Positions 28,370 to 38,474 are shown, counted from the first letter of the stretch. The stretch: 64,000 nucleotides of DNA from Fodinibius salicampi (GCF_039545095.1 NZ_BAABRS010000002.1:712850-776849); one strand, 5' to 3'. Made by a program: numbers and translations. The notes: a model not told the origin generated them from the letters alone.

Positions 28370-28924
28370 CTATTCTTCATTGACAGCCATTTCATTGATT
28401 ACGCTGTCTATAGGTACCCTATAGGTACCCTCTTCAAGGTCAACAACACCGAAAGTATTCAGTTTTTCTTCTGCATTTTCCTTTAATTCTTTAGCTTGGT
28501 AAAATTCACTTTCAGAAGAAACACGGAGTTGTGTTGTATCCATGTGATATTGATACATTTCAAAAAGCGCCTGTACAAATACGAGAACTAAAATAATACC
28601 TAAAACACTCCAGAAAGTGAGGCGTTTATAGTTGAGTTTGTCGTACATCACGCCATGTTGCATGGAGTCTGTTAACTCTTCATCAGAAATATCTACATCA
28701 GCTTCTTTTAACTTATCTTTTTGTGCAGTGCTCTCCGTATCCGAGGCTTCTTTAAATGCTTCTTCGCCTCCTTTTTCGAGTTCCGTTGCCCACATAAGAA
28801 TGACGGAAACAGGAATATCATATTGGTCAGATAATTGCTCAAGATTTTGTTTTTCATTTTCTAAAGCTTTTTGAGCAATCTTTTTCTTGAACTCCGGAGT
28901 GTATTTATTTCCTTCGTTAGGCAT
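28370..28924 (-). CDS. Membrane-anchored protein with a transposase-like helix-turn-helix, in the act-cox operon
   Basis: The first ~55 residues (YTPEFKKKIAQKALEN, then LSDQYDIPVSVILMWATEL) resemble the HTH_Tnp_1/IS3-type helix-turn-helix. An acidic linker leads to one transmembrane helix at about 102-122, so the HTH would be cytoplasmic and the last ~60 residues periplasmic, ending with the motif GTYRVPIDSVIN. The gene lies between actF and sco, with gaps of 67 and 14 bp. No catalytic transposase part exists, so this is not an insertion sequence. Whether the domain binds DNA or is reused for protein contact is unknown. I know of no assigned function. Confidence 0.7.
   Translation of the reverse strand: MPNEGNKYTPEFKKKIAQKALENEKQNLEQLSDQYDIPVSVILMWATELEKGGEEAFKEASDTESTAQKDKLKEADVDISDEELTDSMQHGVMYDKLNYKRLTFWSVLGIILVLVFVQALFEMYQYHMDTTQLRVSSESEFYQAKELKENAEEKLNTFGVVDLEEGTYRVPIDSVINEMAVNEE
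28408..28429. repeat. 11-bp perfect tandem duplication inside the HTH-membrane gene
   Basis: CTATAGGTACC is repeated twice without a gap, and encodes GTYRVPID in the conserved C-terminal motif. Because 11 is not a multiple of three, the two copies are read in different frames. Confidence 0.8.
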
Positions 28925-28991
28925 AACATTAGATCTTTATTTGAACGCAGCAGAGTGTTTCTTTTGCGTTAAAAAGTATTGAATATTTTAC

Positions 28992-30176
28992 TTAGTGTTT
29001 ATTAAGAGAACTTTCCAACTGTGGATCCTTAACGGGTACCATTTTGCTTTGCTTAAACTTACGGAAAAATAAGCCCAGAAAAATCCCCCCAAGTCCAAAA
29101 AAGCTGGTTATGCTCATCCAGTTAAAATGGAAGCCGTGATGATCGAGAACCGGCATAACAATCCAGTAGAGTTCAACAAAATGGGAGACAAGTATTAACA
29201 CTGAAATGCTTCCTACAACCTTAGAATTGGACTTTGCCCTTTTTGGTAGTAAAACTATGAAAGGAATCACAAAGCGTCCGAACAAATAGAAATAGGCCAA
29301 ATATTCATAACCTCCACTAAGACGCTCTAAAAACCAAAGCGTTTCTTCCGGGATGTTGGCGTAATAGATTAATAAAAATTGACTAAATGCGATGTAGGCG
29401 TAAAATACCGTAAACCCAAAGAGCTGGACACCGAGGTCGTAAATATGTCCTTTTTTAATAGTGGAAGTCAGTAAATTTTTGCTCCAAAGAAAGAATATGA
29501 TAAGTATGAGTGCTGCAAAGAGCCCCTGGAAACTCATGGCAAAGTAATAAACTCCGAAAATGGTAGAATACCAATGGGGATCGAGCACCATTAGCCAGTC
29601 GAAAGAGGCAAAGCCAAGTGTAATAGCAAAGAAAAATAATCCTGGACCACTCACTTTACGCATCAATGTTTGAAGTCCCCAATCACCGGTTTCATCCATT
29701 TCCACGGAATTGCTATACAAGCTGTATCCCAGATAGCTCCACAGTCCAAAATAGATGAACTGGCGAACGATAAAGAAAGGAGTATTCAAATAGGGAACCT
29801 TTCCTTCCAGGACGGGATCATGTGCAATGGCATCCGCATGGGTCCAGTGAAAAAGCGTGTGCATTCCAAAGAAAATAGGAATTATAAAAAGGCCCCAAAT
29901 CCAAAAATTTGAAGAAATAGCTTCCGGAATTCTTCGAATGGCTACACTCCAATGAGATCTCGTTAAATGCTGAACCATTACAAAGAATAAGCTGGCCAGT
30001 GCAAAACTGGAAAAGAAAGTAAAGTTAACCAGATATGAGAAGAAAAACTGGCCGTGGTCTAAGTAATAGCCAATACCACTGGCCAATAACCCTACCACAC
30101 CAACACCAAATAGCGATTTGGTAATATTCAGGTCAGAGGGAAAGTCCAGCGTATCTGTTAATTTAGGCTTGCTCAT
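28992..30176 (-). CDS. actF: Alternative complex III subunit ActF (quinol-binding-type membrane subunit)
   Basis: It is a polytopic membrane protein of 394 residues, with about ten hydrophobic helices, in the place where ActF is found in Rhodothermus act clusters. ActF is a shorter relative of ActC without an established cofactor. Motifs such as WTHADAIAHDPVLEGK and WYSTIFGVYYFAMSF occur in ActF proteins. It comes after a small cytochrome (45 bp) and is followed by the HTH-membrane gene. Confidence 0.9.
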   Translation of the reverse strand: MSKPKLTDTLDFPSDLNITKSLFGVGVVGLLASGIGYYLDHGQFFFSYLVNFTFFSSFALASLFFVMVQHLTRSHWSVAIRRIPEAISSNFWIWGLFIIPIFFGMHTLFHWTHADAIAHDPVLEGKVPYLNTPFFIVRQFIYFGLWSYLGYSLYSNSVEMDETGDWGLQTLMRKVSGPGLFFFAITLGFASFDWLMVLDPHWYSTIFGVYYFAMSFQGLFAALILIIFFLWSKNLLTSTIKKGHIYDLGVQLFGFTVFYAYIAFSQFLLIYYANIPEETLWFLERLSGGYEYLAYFYLFGRFVIPFIVLLPKRAKSNSKVVGSISVLILVSHFVELYWIVMPVLDHHGFHFNWMSITSFFGLGGIFLGLFFRKFKQSKMVPVKDPQLESSLNKH

Positions 30177-30221
30177 AATTTTTTAAACACAATTAAGCTT
30201 TTGGTGTAAGCATTTTAAAAT

Positions 30222-30641
30222 TTAACGTAATGCTTTAATATAATCTGTAATTTCCTGCAACTCCTGATCAGACATCAAATCTCTGAAAGAGGGCATATTA
30301 TCGTTGTATCCCTGTACTACCTTAGCACCGGGATATTGTATCGACTCTTTTATATAACCTTCATCAGCAACTATTGTGGAATCATTCTTAAGTTTTCGCT
30401 CATTTCCATACAACCCTCTAAGGGGTGGTGTCAGCTGATTTGAACCATCAATAGGGTGACAACTCTGGCATTTATGTTGTTCAAAAAGTGTTTTGCCCCT
30501 TTGAGCACTGGTTGTAAGCGTATCTGCTTGTTCAGTTGTAACCGTATCTGTTGTATTGTCGGTATCCACGGAGTTACTTACTTTCTTTTGCAATAGGAGA
30601 CTCATCAGTTGCAGTATCAGAAGTTTCTTGCGCAGATACAT
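30222..30641 (-). CDS. Monoheme cytochrome c domain, probably separated from ActE by a +1 shift
   Basis: The frame carries KCQSCH, a distal DNMPSFRDLMSD segment and a C-terminal helix EITDYIKALR; it is a complete cytochrome c module homologous to the ends of CoxB and ActE. The chosen ATG (30641) gives 139 residues but overlaps actE by 68 bp, and neither it nor the alternative ATG 30605 has a Shine-Dalgarno. The N-terminus has only a short hydrophobic patch (LLILQLMSLLL), a doubtful signal for export, which c-type heme attachment requires. If one A is dropped from the A4 run at 30586-30589 the frame fuses to ActE through a Ser/Thr/Asp-rich linker, so a tri-cytochrome ActE is the likely ancestral or actual product. 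Confidence 0.6.
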   Translation of the reverse strand: MYLRKKLLILQLMSLLLQKKVSNSVDTDNTTDTVTTEQADTLTTSAQRGKTLFEQHKCQSCHPIDGSNQLTPPLRGLYGNERKLKNDSTIVADEGYIKESIQYPGAKVVQGYNDNMPSFRDLMSDQELQEITDYIKALR

Positions 30642-31656
30642 TATTACTTGGCTCAGGTTCCATATTCCCTTCAGGCGGTTCCTGGTCACTTAATGATTTT
30701 ATATATTCAATCAGTGAATTGATCTCGCTTTCGCTAAGATGATCATAGGGAACCATAGAGGGTGGATACCCTTCAGCAACTTTTGCCGATGGTTCTACAA
30801 TTGATTCATGCAAATAATCTTCGTCCGCAATTACCGTTGATCCATCCTCAAGAGGACGTTCCGAGCCATACAAATTCTGCCAGGTTGGTCCAACCATTGA
30901 GGAACCATCCGTAGAGTGACAGGCTCCACATGCATTTTCTGTAGAGATAGTTTTTCCTCGCTCTACTGAAACTTCACCGCCATCTTCAGCAGCAGGTTCC
31001 TCAGCCTGTGCGTCCGCCATTTGCTGCTCAAACTCATCTTGCAGTGCAGCGATATCAACGTCATAGCTACGCAGCTGTTCTTCAGTAGCATTTTGACTTC
31101 TTTGGAGAGCACGTACATAAGCAACAATTGCCCAGCGGTCTTTGACTCCTATCTGTTTACCATATGCGGGCATATTACGAATACCGTCCGAAATAACAGA
31201 ATACAGATAGCCATCGGCTTGGTTTCTCAGGCGATCGGAATGAAAGCTTGGCGCGGGCACATAACCATAGTTATTTTCCATGATAATGCCATTACCAGCC
31301 CCGGTTCCACCATGACAGGGGGTACAGAATACGTCGTACTGATCCTTACCCCGGTAAATAAATGATTTTGTGAGATCAACGGGAATCTCTTGTACGTAGC
31401 TGCTGTCTTCATTTATTCCATAATATAACGCTTTGTCGTCTTTTAACTTGCCGCGGGCGACCGTCCCTTCAACCGGCTGACGCATGGCCCGATTATCGGC
31501 AAAAAATTCATTTCGTTCTTGTGGATCAAATCGTTCCTGTTGATCCATATTCATATTAGGATGAATCGGAGGCTTTTCCGAGGTTTGACCGCGGCATGAA
31601 GTCAGGACAATGGGCAAAGTAATAGCCGCCAGAAGTAAATAGTTAGTAGCTTTCAT
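30574..31656 (-). CDS. actE: Alternative complex III subunit ActE with an extra cytochrome c domain
   Basis: It is a lipoprotein (MKATNYLLLAAITLPIVLTS then C21) carrying two heme sites: CTPCH at about 111-115 and CGACH at about 243-247. The first domain (residues 90-190) is the ActE cytochrome; the second is joined by an Ala/Glu-rich linker and is a copy of the type at the end of CoxB. Typical ActE has one heme. I take Met at 31656 as start because the signal peptide then begins with MKATN; an upstream ATG at 31671 adds five residues. It passes electrons from ActA to the oxidase. Its last 67 bp overlap the next cytochrome frame in another phase. Confidence 0.9.
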   Translation of the reverse strand: MKATNYLLLAAITLPIVLTSCRGQTSEKPPIHPNMNMDQQERFDPQERNEFFADNRAMRQPVEGTVARGKLKDDKALYYGINEDSSYVQEIPVDLTKSFIYRGKDQYDVFCTPCHGGTGAGNGIIMENNYGYVPAPSFHSDRLRNQADGYLYSVISDGIRNMPAYGKQIGVKDRWAIVAYVRALQRSQNATEEQLRSYDVDIAALQDEFEQQMADAQAEEPAAEDGGEVSVERGKTISTENACGACHSTDGSSMVGPTWQNLYGSERPLEDGSTVIADEDYLHESIVEPSAKVAEGYPPSMVPYDHLSESEINSLIEYIKSLSDQEPPEGNMEPEPSNNVSAQETSDTATDESPIAKESK

Positions 31657-31693
31657 CGGATTGTAATGCAAAACTATAGATTGTATTTGTTAA

Positions 31694-32242
31694 TTATTCC
31701 GAATCGTAAACGGTTTCTATGTGTGAAGCTCCATTCTCACGAAACAGCTGAGATACTTTTTCTTCGGCAAAAAGATCGTCGGAGGCTTCAATACACACGA
31801 AAAAACCATCGTCCGAAGCTTTATCAAAGCGATCAACGTTAAAAAGAGGGTTGTTAAACCGTGGAAGTTTATTTAAGGATAACATTCCGAAAACAGCTGC
31901 AAAAGCAGAGAGTAACACGGTAATTTCAAAAGTAATAGGAACATAAATGGGATAGTTAATAAAAGGCTTTCCACTGATGTTCATTGGATATTCATAACCC
32001 ATTACCCAGATCATCAACGACAGGGCTCCAATCATGCCTGTCAGTGCTCCGCCCAATACAATCCAGCCCAATGGGGATTCTTTAATACCCATGGCTTTCT
32101 CCATCCCATGGATAGGAAAAGGGGCATAGGTATCAAAATCCTGATACCCGGATTTTCGTACCGAATTGGCGGCATCCACCAACTCTTTTGGATTACGGAA
32201 CTCCGCTAAAACACCGTGAACTTGTTTGTTTTCAGATTCCAT
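31694..32242 (-). CDS. actD: Alternative complex III subunit ActD (DUF3341)
   Basis: The 182 residues match the DUF3341 family: a soluble N-terminal domain starting VHGVLAEFRNPKELVDAA, the motif PFPIHGMEKAMG, two transmembrane helices (about 60-82 and 103-124) around PINYPIYVP-like sequence (FINYPIYVPITFEITVLLSA), and a soluble end. ActD has no cofactor and is a structural subunit of complex III. It lies 13 bp after actC. Confidence 0.94.
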   Translation of the reverse strand: MESENKQVHGVLAEFRNPKELVDAANSVRKSGYQDFDTYAPFPIHGMEKAMGIKESPLGWIVLGGALTGMIGALSLMIWVMGYEYPMNISGKPFINYPIYVPITFEITVLLSAFAAVFGMLSLNKLPRFNNPLFNVDRFDKASDDGFFVCIEASDDLFAEEKVSQLFRENGASHIETVYDSE

Positions 32243-32255
32243 AAAATATTATTCT

Positions 32256-33686
32256 CTAAACAGTTTGCTCTTGTTGAACCACTACAGGCTCAGTTTTCGC
32301 TTCTTCAAATTCATTATTCTCATCGTAGTTATGTGGATCGGCTTGCGGCATCACACCTTTAACTTCTGCAATGGCAACCATTGGCAGGAATCGGAGAAAA
32401 AGCAGGAAAAAGGTGAAAAAGAGTCCGAAAGTACCAATGTAAGTCAATATATCCCAAATGGTCGGGGAGTAGTAGTCCCACGCAGAAGGCATAAAATCGG
32501 TTGCAAGTGAGGCAACAGAAATCATAAATCGCTCAAACCACATGCCGATATTTACAATAATGGAGATGATGAATGTCGCAACAACATTTCGCCGAATACT
32601 CTTGATCCATAAAAACTGGGGTGTAACCACATTGCAGAACATAAGTGTCCAGAATCCCCAGGCATAAGGTCCTACCACATATAGCCAAAAAATACCTTGT
32701 TCATATATGTAGCCACTGTACCAGGCAACGAAACCCTCGGTTAGGTAAGCAAACCCAACCAGATTACCGGTCAATAGTAATACAAGGTTCATCTTTTCCA
32801 TGATGTCGATGTTCATGATATCTTCGAGCCCATAAATTTTTCGGGCGATTAACATCAGGGTAAGAACCATTGCAAAACCAGAAAAAATAGCTCCTGCAAC
32901 AAAATAGGGCGGAAAAATAGTACTGTGCCATCCGGGAATAACTGAAACGGCAAAGTCAAAGGATACAATAGTGTGGACTGAGAGTACCAATGGTGTTGCC
33001 AGTCCGGCCAGGATCATATAAGCCTTTTCATAATTCCACCAGTTGCGGAAACTACCAGTCCATCCCAAAGCTGCAATACCGTAAGAAATTTTAGCAACTT
33101 TGCTTTTTGCTTTATCGCGCAGTGTTGCAAAGTCGGGAATAAGTCCCACATACCAGAAAAGTAGGGAAACCGTAAAATAGGTACTTACGGCAAATACATC
33201 CCATAGGAGCGGACTTGAGAAATTAGGCCAGGCTGCCATCTGGTTGGGAATAGGAAAAACCCAGTAGATTACCCAGATACGACCTACGTGAATAGCAGGG
33301 AAAATACCCGCACACATCACAGCAAAGATCGTCATAGCCTCCGCAAAGCGGTTAATAGCCGTTCGCCAACCTTGCCTGAAAAGGAATAGAATCGCTGAAA
33401 TAAGTGTTCCTGCGTGACCGATACCAACCCACCAGACAAAGTTAATAATGGCCCAACCCCAGCCTGCGGGATTGTTTAATCCCCATATACCGGTACCTTC
33501 CCAAATCAGATAGCCAATTGCTCCCAAAAGAACAAGAAGTAAAATATTTGCGAGTCCAAAGGCCAGATACCATAATTTAGGAGTGGGCGATAAGGGAGTT
33601 TTGGCAATAAGATCGGTAATATCCCCAAAATTATGATCGCCTTTTACGAGTTTTGGCTCTGGTACGTATTGATAATCTGTGCTCAT
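32256..33686 (-). CDS. actC: Alternative complex III subunit ActC (NrfD/PsrC-type membrane subunit)
   Basis: This 476-residue protein has about ten transmembrane helices of the NrfD/PsrC fold that binds the menaquinol substrate. [31 protein letters not shown] and [19 protein letters not shown] are typical ActC stretches. It works with ActB and ActF in oxidising quinol and may couple this to proton translocation, as proposed for the Rhodothermus and Flavobacterium complexes. It follows actB after 17 bp. Confidence 0.95.
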   Translation of the reverse strand: MSTDYQYVPEPKLVKGDHNFGDITDLIAKTPLSPTPKLWYLAFGLANILLLVLLGAIGYLIWEGTGIWGLNNPAGWGWAIINFVWWVGIGHAGTLISAILFLFRQGWRTAINRFAEAMTIFAVMCAGIFPAIHVGRIWVIYWVFPIPNQMAAWPNFSSPLLWDVFAVSTYFTVSLLFWYVGLIPDFATLRDKAKSKVAKISYGIAALGWTGSFRNWWNYEKAYMILAGLATPLVLSVHTIVSFDFAVSVIPGWHSTIFPPYFVAGAIFSGFAMVLTLMLIARKIYGLEDIMNIDIMEKMNLVLLLTGNLVGFAYLTEGFVAWYSGYIYEQGIFWLYVVGPYAWGFWTLMFCNVVTPQFLWIKSIRRNVVATFIISIIVNIGMWFERFMISVASLATDFMPSAWDYYSPTIWDILTYIGTFGLFFTFFLLFLRFLPMVAIAEVKGVMPQADPHNYDENNEFEEAKTEPVVVQQEQTV

Positions 33687-33703
33687 CGTAAATTTATTGA
33701 AAA

Positions 33704-36700
33704 TTAAGCCAATTTGGGATTGGGATTACGAAGTTTAGCAAGATACGACGTTCGAGGTCGTGTATTTAGCTCTTCAAGAAGCAGATAGTTACGGTTGTCC
33801 TTCTTTGCTTTAACTACTTCACTTTCTGGATCGGTAAGATCTCCAAAATAGATAGCATCTGCGGGACAAGCCTGTTGACATGCTGTTTCTACAGCTCCAT
33901 CTTTAGGTTTCTTGGTTTCACCGTTTGTTTCAATGCTTCGATTGATCTTGGCACGGTTTACGCGCTGCACACAATAGGTGCATTTTTCCATCACACCACG
34001 GAATCGTACGGTTACTTCCGGATTCATTGCCATCTGAACGATTTCGGGATCGTCGCCGGTCGTCAAAAATTCCTTAGAGTAATTAAAGAAGTTGAAACGG
34101 CGAACTTTATAGGGACAGTTATTTGCACAATAGCGAGTACCAATACAACGATTATAGGTCATTTGGTTCATGCCATCATCACTATGAGTGGTTGCCGCAA
34201 CAGGACAAACCTGCTCGCAAGGGGCCAGCTCGCAGTGCATACATGGCACAGGCTGATGTAACGCTTTGGGATTGTTTACATCTCCGTCAAAATAGCGGTC
34301 GTTACGTATCCAGTGCATTTCGCGCCCTTCACTTACTTCTCGCTTACCAATGACTGGGATATTATTCTCAGCCGTACATGCTATAGTACAAACGCCACAG
34401 CCGGTACAGGCATTAAGGTCAATCGCCATTCCCCATTGCGGCTCGTCGGCTGGATATTCTTGCTCATCAATAGAGTTAAAAATAGAGAGCGGACGATCTT
34501 CGCCATGTTCCTCCGCATAGGATAGACCCGGCATTTCGGCATCATATGAAGATTCATAAGAAGAGAAATTAGGGTCTTCACGGTATTCCTGAAGGGTAGC
34601 GTGACGCAGCAGCGATCGCCCTTCCATTGTATTGTGATCCTGCGTACAGGCAATTTCGTAAGTTCTGTTGGTCTTTTCTATGGAAATATTATCCGCAACA
34701 AGCATGTTTTCAGTAGTGCGAAGCGGATAAGTATCCGTTCCCATGGTATTGGCAACACGCCCGATGCCTTCCCGTCCATACCCAACGGTAATAGTAATGC
34801 TGTCATCGGCATGTCCAGGTTGTACCCAAGCCGGGATCTCAATCGTTGTTCCATCTACAGTGATGGAAACCACTTCAACTTCTGATTTTCCAAGTCCGGC
34901 CTCCGTAACTCCAAGTTCGTCTGCGGTCTTTTTACTCATCAAAGCCACATTATCCCAAGTTATTTTTGTCATCGGCTTGGGAAGTTCCTGCAGCCAGCCA
35001 TTATTGGCATATCGACCGTCGAATACGGTTGAATCCGCCCGAATGACAAGCTCCATTCCTTCTGAGGGCTGAGCTTCACCGACAAAGGTCGCTGCCTGGG
35101 AACCAAACTCTTCCGCAATATTGACCGAAACAGTGGGATACTCCTCTTCTTCAGCTACTCCGTCATGGAGCACTCTTTCCCATTGGTCTTGGAAGTTTGA
35201 GGTAAAGTAATCTTGCCAGGTTTCCTGAACCAGATCGAAGCCATCGCTTTCTTCTCCGGTTAGAATCGTATTCAGAAACTCTATTTCACTGATTCCGGAA
35301 TAAAGCGGTTCAATCTGTGGCTGTATGATGGAGCGCGTCCCCGTATAAGAAGTTCCATCGCCCCAAGCCTCAAGAAAATGGGCACGGTTAATGTGCCAGT
35401 TAGCTAATTTAGACGTTTCGTCGTAATAGTCGGAGAGATGGACAACCTGCTCGGCATTTGAGATCGCCTCAGGAAAGTTAAGGTCGGCCGGAGCGGTAAA
35501 TGCCGGGTTGGTTCCCACTAATACTACTGTATCAATGGTTCCACTGTTAAGATTGTCAACCAATTCCGTAAATGCTTCCTGATTGTTCTGGTCCTCAATG
35601 TGGGGCACATCATAATAACTGACCGTTTCTCCGGCATTGCCAAGCGCAACATTCATGGCTGCTATTGTGGCATGCAGGGCAGGTTTATGATCCCGTCCAA
35701 CTGTTAGTATGGAATCACCACGGTTTTCTAGTAGTTCTTCTGCTAATACGGGAATCCATTCGTGATCAGAAAACTCATTGCTGTATCCATTAAAGGCTTC
35801 TAGTCCGCTTACCGATTGGGACAGTTCAGCAGCCAGGGCATAGACAAATAGTTCAATATCACCCGACTTGATTCGCAATCGGTTATCGGCATTTGATCCG
35901 GTGAGTGAAAACGTACTCTCAACCGTGTAAAGTCGGGACATACCATCTTCCGGAGAGCTTACGCTTCGTCCATCCGTAAATTGTTTGGTATCCTCAACGC
36001 TATTTTTGTTAGCCGCGGGATTCAGGAAATCGTCATCAAAAGAAACGATGACATTTGCCTGTCCAAAGTGATTGTACGTTCGCAGGCGTTGTCCAAAGGC
36101 AATATTTGTGCCTTCAAGCGCATGATCTTCTCCAAAGGGTTCATATGTAATCCACTGTGCGTTGGAGAATGTCTCCAGTGCCTGCTCCTTTAGGCGACTG
36201 TAGGTAATGGATGAGTTTGCCTCCGATATAAAAGCAATATTTTGATCGGTGTTGGCAAAATGCTCGCTGCAAAATTCAGCAAAAGCACTGACAGATGACC
36301 GTTCGCCATCCTTGCGGATATAGCGTGAACGGTCTGGATCGTACATATTTAACAGTGATCCCTGGCCGAATATACTGGTATTGCCCTTGCTGGCGGGATG
36401 AAGCTCATTTCCTTCCACCTTGCTGGGTCTGCCCTCATTATTTTCTACGACAATACCTGCCAATGCATCTTGGAAGGGCATTGCTGAAGCATAATAGAGA
36501 GGATTGCCTGGTACAATATCTTCCGGCTCCTCGCTATAAGGCATAATCTTTTGAACCGGTCGTCGACAGGCAGCAAATCCAGCCAGGGCAATAGAAGCCC
36601 CCATAACACGCAGGAAGCTTCGCCTTGATACCTGATCATTTAGTTCAGTAGCATTTTCAGGGAACTCACGCTCGACGAACTTTTCATACTCCTCATTTTT

Positions 36701-36754
36701 GGCAAGTTCGCCCAGACTTTTCCAGTAATTGGGACTTGTTACTTCTTCGCTCAT
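33704..36754 (-). CDS. actB: Alternative complex III subunit ActB (Tat-exported iron-sulfur protein)
   Basis: The 1016-residue protein fuses a molybdopterin-oxidoreductase-like part that lacks the cofactor in characterised ActB with a C-terminal ferredoxin-like part. The Tat signal [10 protein letters not shown] is at residues 43-52, followed by LAGFAAC with a lipobox-like cysteine at 63. The cluster cysteines are in [53 protein letters not shown] and [10 protein letters not shown], enough for three 4Fe-4S and one 3Fe-4S. It lies between actA and actC with gaps of 57 and 17 bp. Confidence 0.95.
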   Translation of the reverse strand: MSEEVTSPNYWKSLGELAKNEEYEKFVEREFPENATELNDQVSRRSFLRVMGASIALAGFAACRRPVQKIMPYSEEPEDIVPGNPLYYASAMPFQDALAGIVVENNEGRPSKVEGNELHPASKGNTSIFGQGSLLNMYDPDRSRYIRKDGERSSVSAFAEFCSEHFANTDQNIAFISEANSSITYSRLKEQALETFSNAQWITYEPFGEDHALEGTNIAFGQRLRTYNHFGQANVIVSFDDDFLNPAANKNSVEDTKQFTDGRSVSSPEDGMSRLYTVESTFSLTGSNADNRLRIKSGDIELFVYALAAELSQSVSGLEAFNGYSNEFSDHEWIPVLAEELLENRGDSILTVGRDHKPALHATIAAMNVALGNAGETVSYYDVPHIEDQNNQEAFTELVDNLNSGTIDTVVLVGTNPAFTAPADLNFPEAISNAEQVVHLSDYYDETSKLANWHINRAHFLEAWGDGTSYTGTRSIIQPQIEPLYSGISEIEFLNTILTGEESDGFDLVQETWQDYFTSNFQDQWERVLHDGVAEEEEYPTVSVNIAEEFGSQAATFVGEAQPSEGMELVIRADSTVFDGRYANNGWLQELPKPMTKITWDNVALMSKKTADELGVTEAGLGKSEVEVVSITVDGTTIEIPAWVQPGHADDSITITVGYGREGIGRVANTMGTDTYPLRTTENMLVADNISIEKTNRTYEIACTQDHNTMEGRSLLRHATLQEYREDPNFSSYESSYDAEMPGLSYAEEHGEDRPLSIFNSIDEQEYPADEPQWGMAIDLNACTGCGVCTIACTAENNIPVIGKREVSEGREMHWIRNDRYFDGDVNNPKALHQPVPCMHCELAPCEQVCPVAATTHSDDGMNQMTYNRCIGTRYCANNCPYKVRRFNFFNYSKEFLTTGDDPEIVQMAMNPEVTVRFRGVMEKCTYCVQRVNRAKINRSIETNGETKKPKDGAVETACQQACPADAIYFGDLTDPESEVVKAKKDNRNYLLLEELNTRPRTSYLAKLRNPNPKLA

Positions 36755-36811
36755 TCGGTTACGATTGCATTAATTCAGATTCGTTCGGTTTCTTGCTTCC
36801 ATCCATTGATA

Positions 36812-37462
36812 TTAATAATGGCAACTCTGGCAATAGGTTGGAGCGTTGATATTATTCTTAGATACCAGCTCTCGTCCTTTTTCTATCTGATTTTCAACTT
36901 TATAACCCATTGTTGTGACTTCTTCAATGGGACGAACATGTTGTTCGGGGTTTCTGTGACAATCAAGGCACCAGCTCATACTCAGGGGTTCTACTTGACG
37001 AACAACATCCATACGATCTATGCGGCCATGGCAGCTTTCACATCCAACTCCAACATTTACATGTGCTGCATGATTAAAAAAGGCATAGTCAGGAAGGTTG
37101 TGGACTCGAATCCATTCAATGGCTTCTCCTGTTTCCCAGCTCTCCCGAACTTTTTGGACTTCTTCTGGATTCTGTGTTCCATCAATTTGGCTGTGGCAGT
37201 TCATGCATGTCTCGGTTCCGGGAACATTGGCCTTGTCAGAATTAAAAACATCTGTGTGGCAATACTGGCAGTCAAAATCCAGCTGACCGGCATGTAACTT
37301 ATGGCTGAATTGCACGGGTTGTTCAGGAGCATAGCCAACATCTGTATATTCAGGGGAAAAGTAGTACCAAACGCCGGCTACAGTTGCTGTCGCAATAATA
37401 ATAAGCCCTAAAAGAATTTGGCGTGGAACATCATTTGCCCATTTTGGAAAAATCTGAGCCAT
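36812..37462 (-). CDS. actA: Alternative complex III subunit ActA (pentaheme cytochrome c)
   Basis: An N-terminal membrane anchor (residues 15-33) is followed by five heme sites: CQYCH 65-69, CMNCH 86-90, CESCH 141-145, CLDCH 165-169 and CQSCH 211-215. This is the standard ActA heme number. The last site is two residues from the C-terminus. It collects electrons from the Fe-S chain of ActB. It is the first gene of the operon, so the promoter of the whole act-cox cluster should lie in the 337 bp upstream. Confidence 0.95.
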   Translation of the reverse strand: MAQIFPKWANDVPRQILLGLIIIATATVAGVWYYFSPEYTDVGYAPEQPVQFSHKLHAGQLDFDCQYCHTDVFNSDKANVPGTETCMNCHSQIDGTQNPEEVQKVRESWETGEAIEWIRVHNLPDYAFFNHAAHVNVGVGCESCHGRIDRMDVVRQVEPLSMSWCLDCHRNPEQHVRPIEEVTTMGYKVENQIEKGRELVSKNNINAPTYCQSCHY

Positions 37463-37799
37463 AGGTCACGTGAAATTTATCGTTACTTATTAATCAAATG
37501 ATTGTAATAGTTTCGGCCTGAAGGTATGGAAAATCCACCTTTTTTAGAACCCGTAAAAATGCCTTGGCAAATATTTAAATCGATTCTAAATAGGACCGCC
37601 TTATTAACTGCCTGTACAAATTGATGGGCAAAGATATAATCTATTTTTAAAAGATGCTTAATTAAAGTCTATTTTATCTGAAAATTAAGATTTTTGCTGA
37701 GAATGCTTTTCTATGTAGGCGAGGGAATTCTTTCACTAGGTGGAAATCTTATTTGTATATTATACCCGGTTTAAAATTTGACTCTAGATCTATTTCTTA
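37463..37799. other. Intergenic region between divergent actA and DUF420 gene
   Basis: These 337 bp hold no reading frame I would support. They are A/T-rich and must carry the promoters of actA (minus) and the DUF420 gene (plus). A TAAAATTTG box about 30 bp before the DUF420 start with an upstream TTTG is a weak Bacteroidetes-like candidate. I could not identify a clear actA promoter or any operator repeat. Confidence 0.5.
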
Positions 37800-38363
37800 A
37801 TGAATTCTGAAAATCCGTATACCTTGAAACTCCTTAAGGATATAAGTTTATCCAAAGCGATAGGAGTTATCCTTGCTATTAGCGCGGGAGCACTTGGTTT
37901 TTTGTTTTGGCTGATCTATTTCAAGGGTGGGGAAGATTACAGTTCTGAATTAGTTGCCAGCTTACCAGCGCTTAATGCTTTATTAAATAGTACAAGTACG
38001 GTACTATTATTATTTGGTTTCCAGGCTATCAAGCAACAGAACATTACACGGCATATGAAGTTTAATTTGACTGCATTCGTAACTTCTTCTCTTTTTCTTA
38101 TCAGTTATGTTATTTACCACAACTTTCATGGCGATACTCCTTTTACCGGTGAGGGATACATTCGTCCTATCTATTTCTTCATATTAATATCTCATATTAT
38201 TCTTTCGACACTGGTCATGCCCATGATTCTAACCAGTTTTTATTTGGCGTTTTCCGGTAAAATTCAATTACATCGCAAGGTATCCAAAGTAACATTACCG
38301 GTTTGGCTTTATGTATCGGTAACGGGGGTTGTGATATTTTTTATGCTCCGTGCCTATTCCTGA
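37800..38363 (+). CDS. DUF420 family membrane protein
   Basis: A 187-residue protein with five or so transmembrane helices; conserved histidines in TRHMKFNLTA, YHNFHGD, ISHIILS and QLHRKVSKVTLPVWLYVS match the DUF420 (Bacillus YozB/CtaM-like) group. Related genes are commonly next to cytochrome oxidase or SCO genes and CtaM supports assembly of aa3 oxidase in Staphylococcus. Its divergent position beside the act-cox operon fits an oxidase assembly role, which is inference. Confidence 0.88.
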   Translation: MNSENPYTLKLLKDISLSKAIGVILAISAGALGFLFWLIYFKGGEDYSSELVASLPALNALLNSTSTVLLLFGFQAIKQQNITRHMKFNLTAFVTSSLFLISYVIYHNFHGDTPFTGEGYIRPIYFFILISHIILSTLVMPMILTSFYLAFSGKIQLHRKVSKVTLPVWLYVSVTGVVIFFMLRAYS

Positions 38364-38442
38364 TTAAGATAAGTACCCGACTGTAAAACGAAATTTTGAT
38401 CTTTTGATTGTAGGCAGGTAAAGATCAAAGATCAGGGGGGAT

Positions 38443-38474
38443 ATTAAAGGCCTCCGTCGATGGAGGCCTTTAAT
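38443..38474. terminator. Bidirectional terminator between DUF420 and UPF0173 genes
   Basis: ATTAAAGGCCTCC pairs perfectly over 13 bp with GGAGGCCTTTAAT around a 6-nt loop; the A/T flanks allow use on both strands between these convergent genes. Confidence 0.9.

Noticed and set aside
28370..28924. Insertion sequence remnant
   Set aside because: The HTH is joined in frame to a membrane helix and a conserved-looking tail, there are no inverted repeats, and the gene fits the operon spacing.
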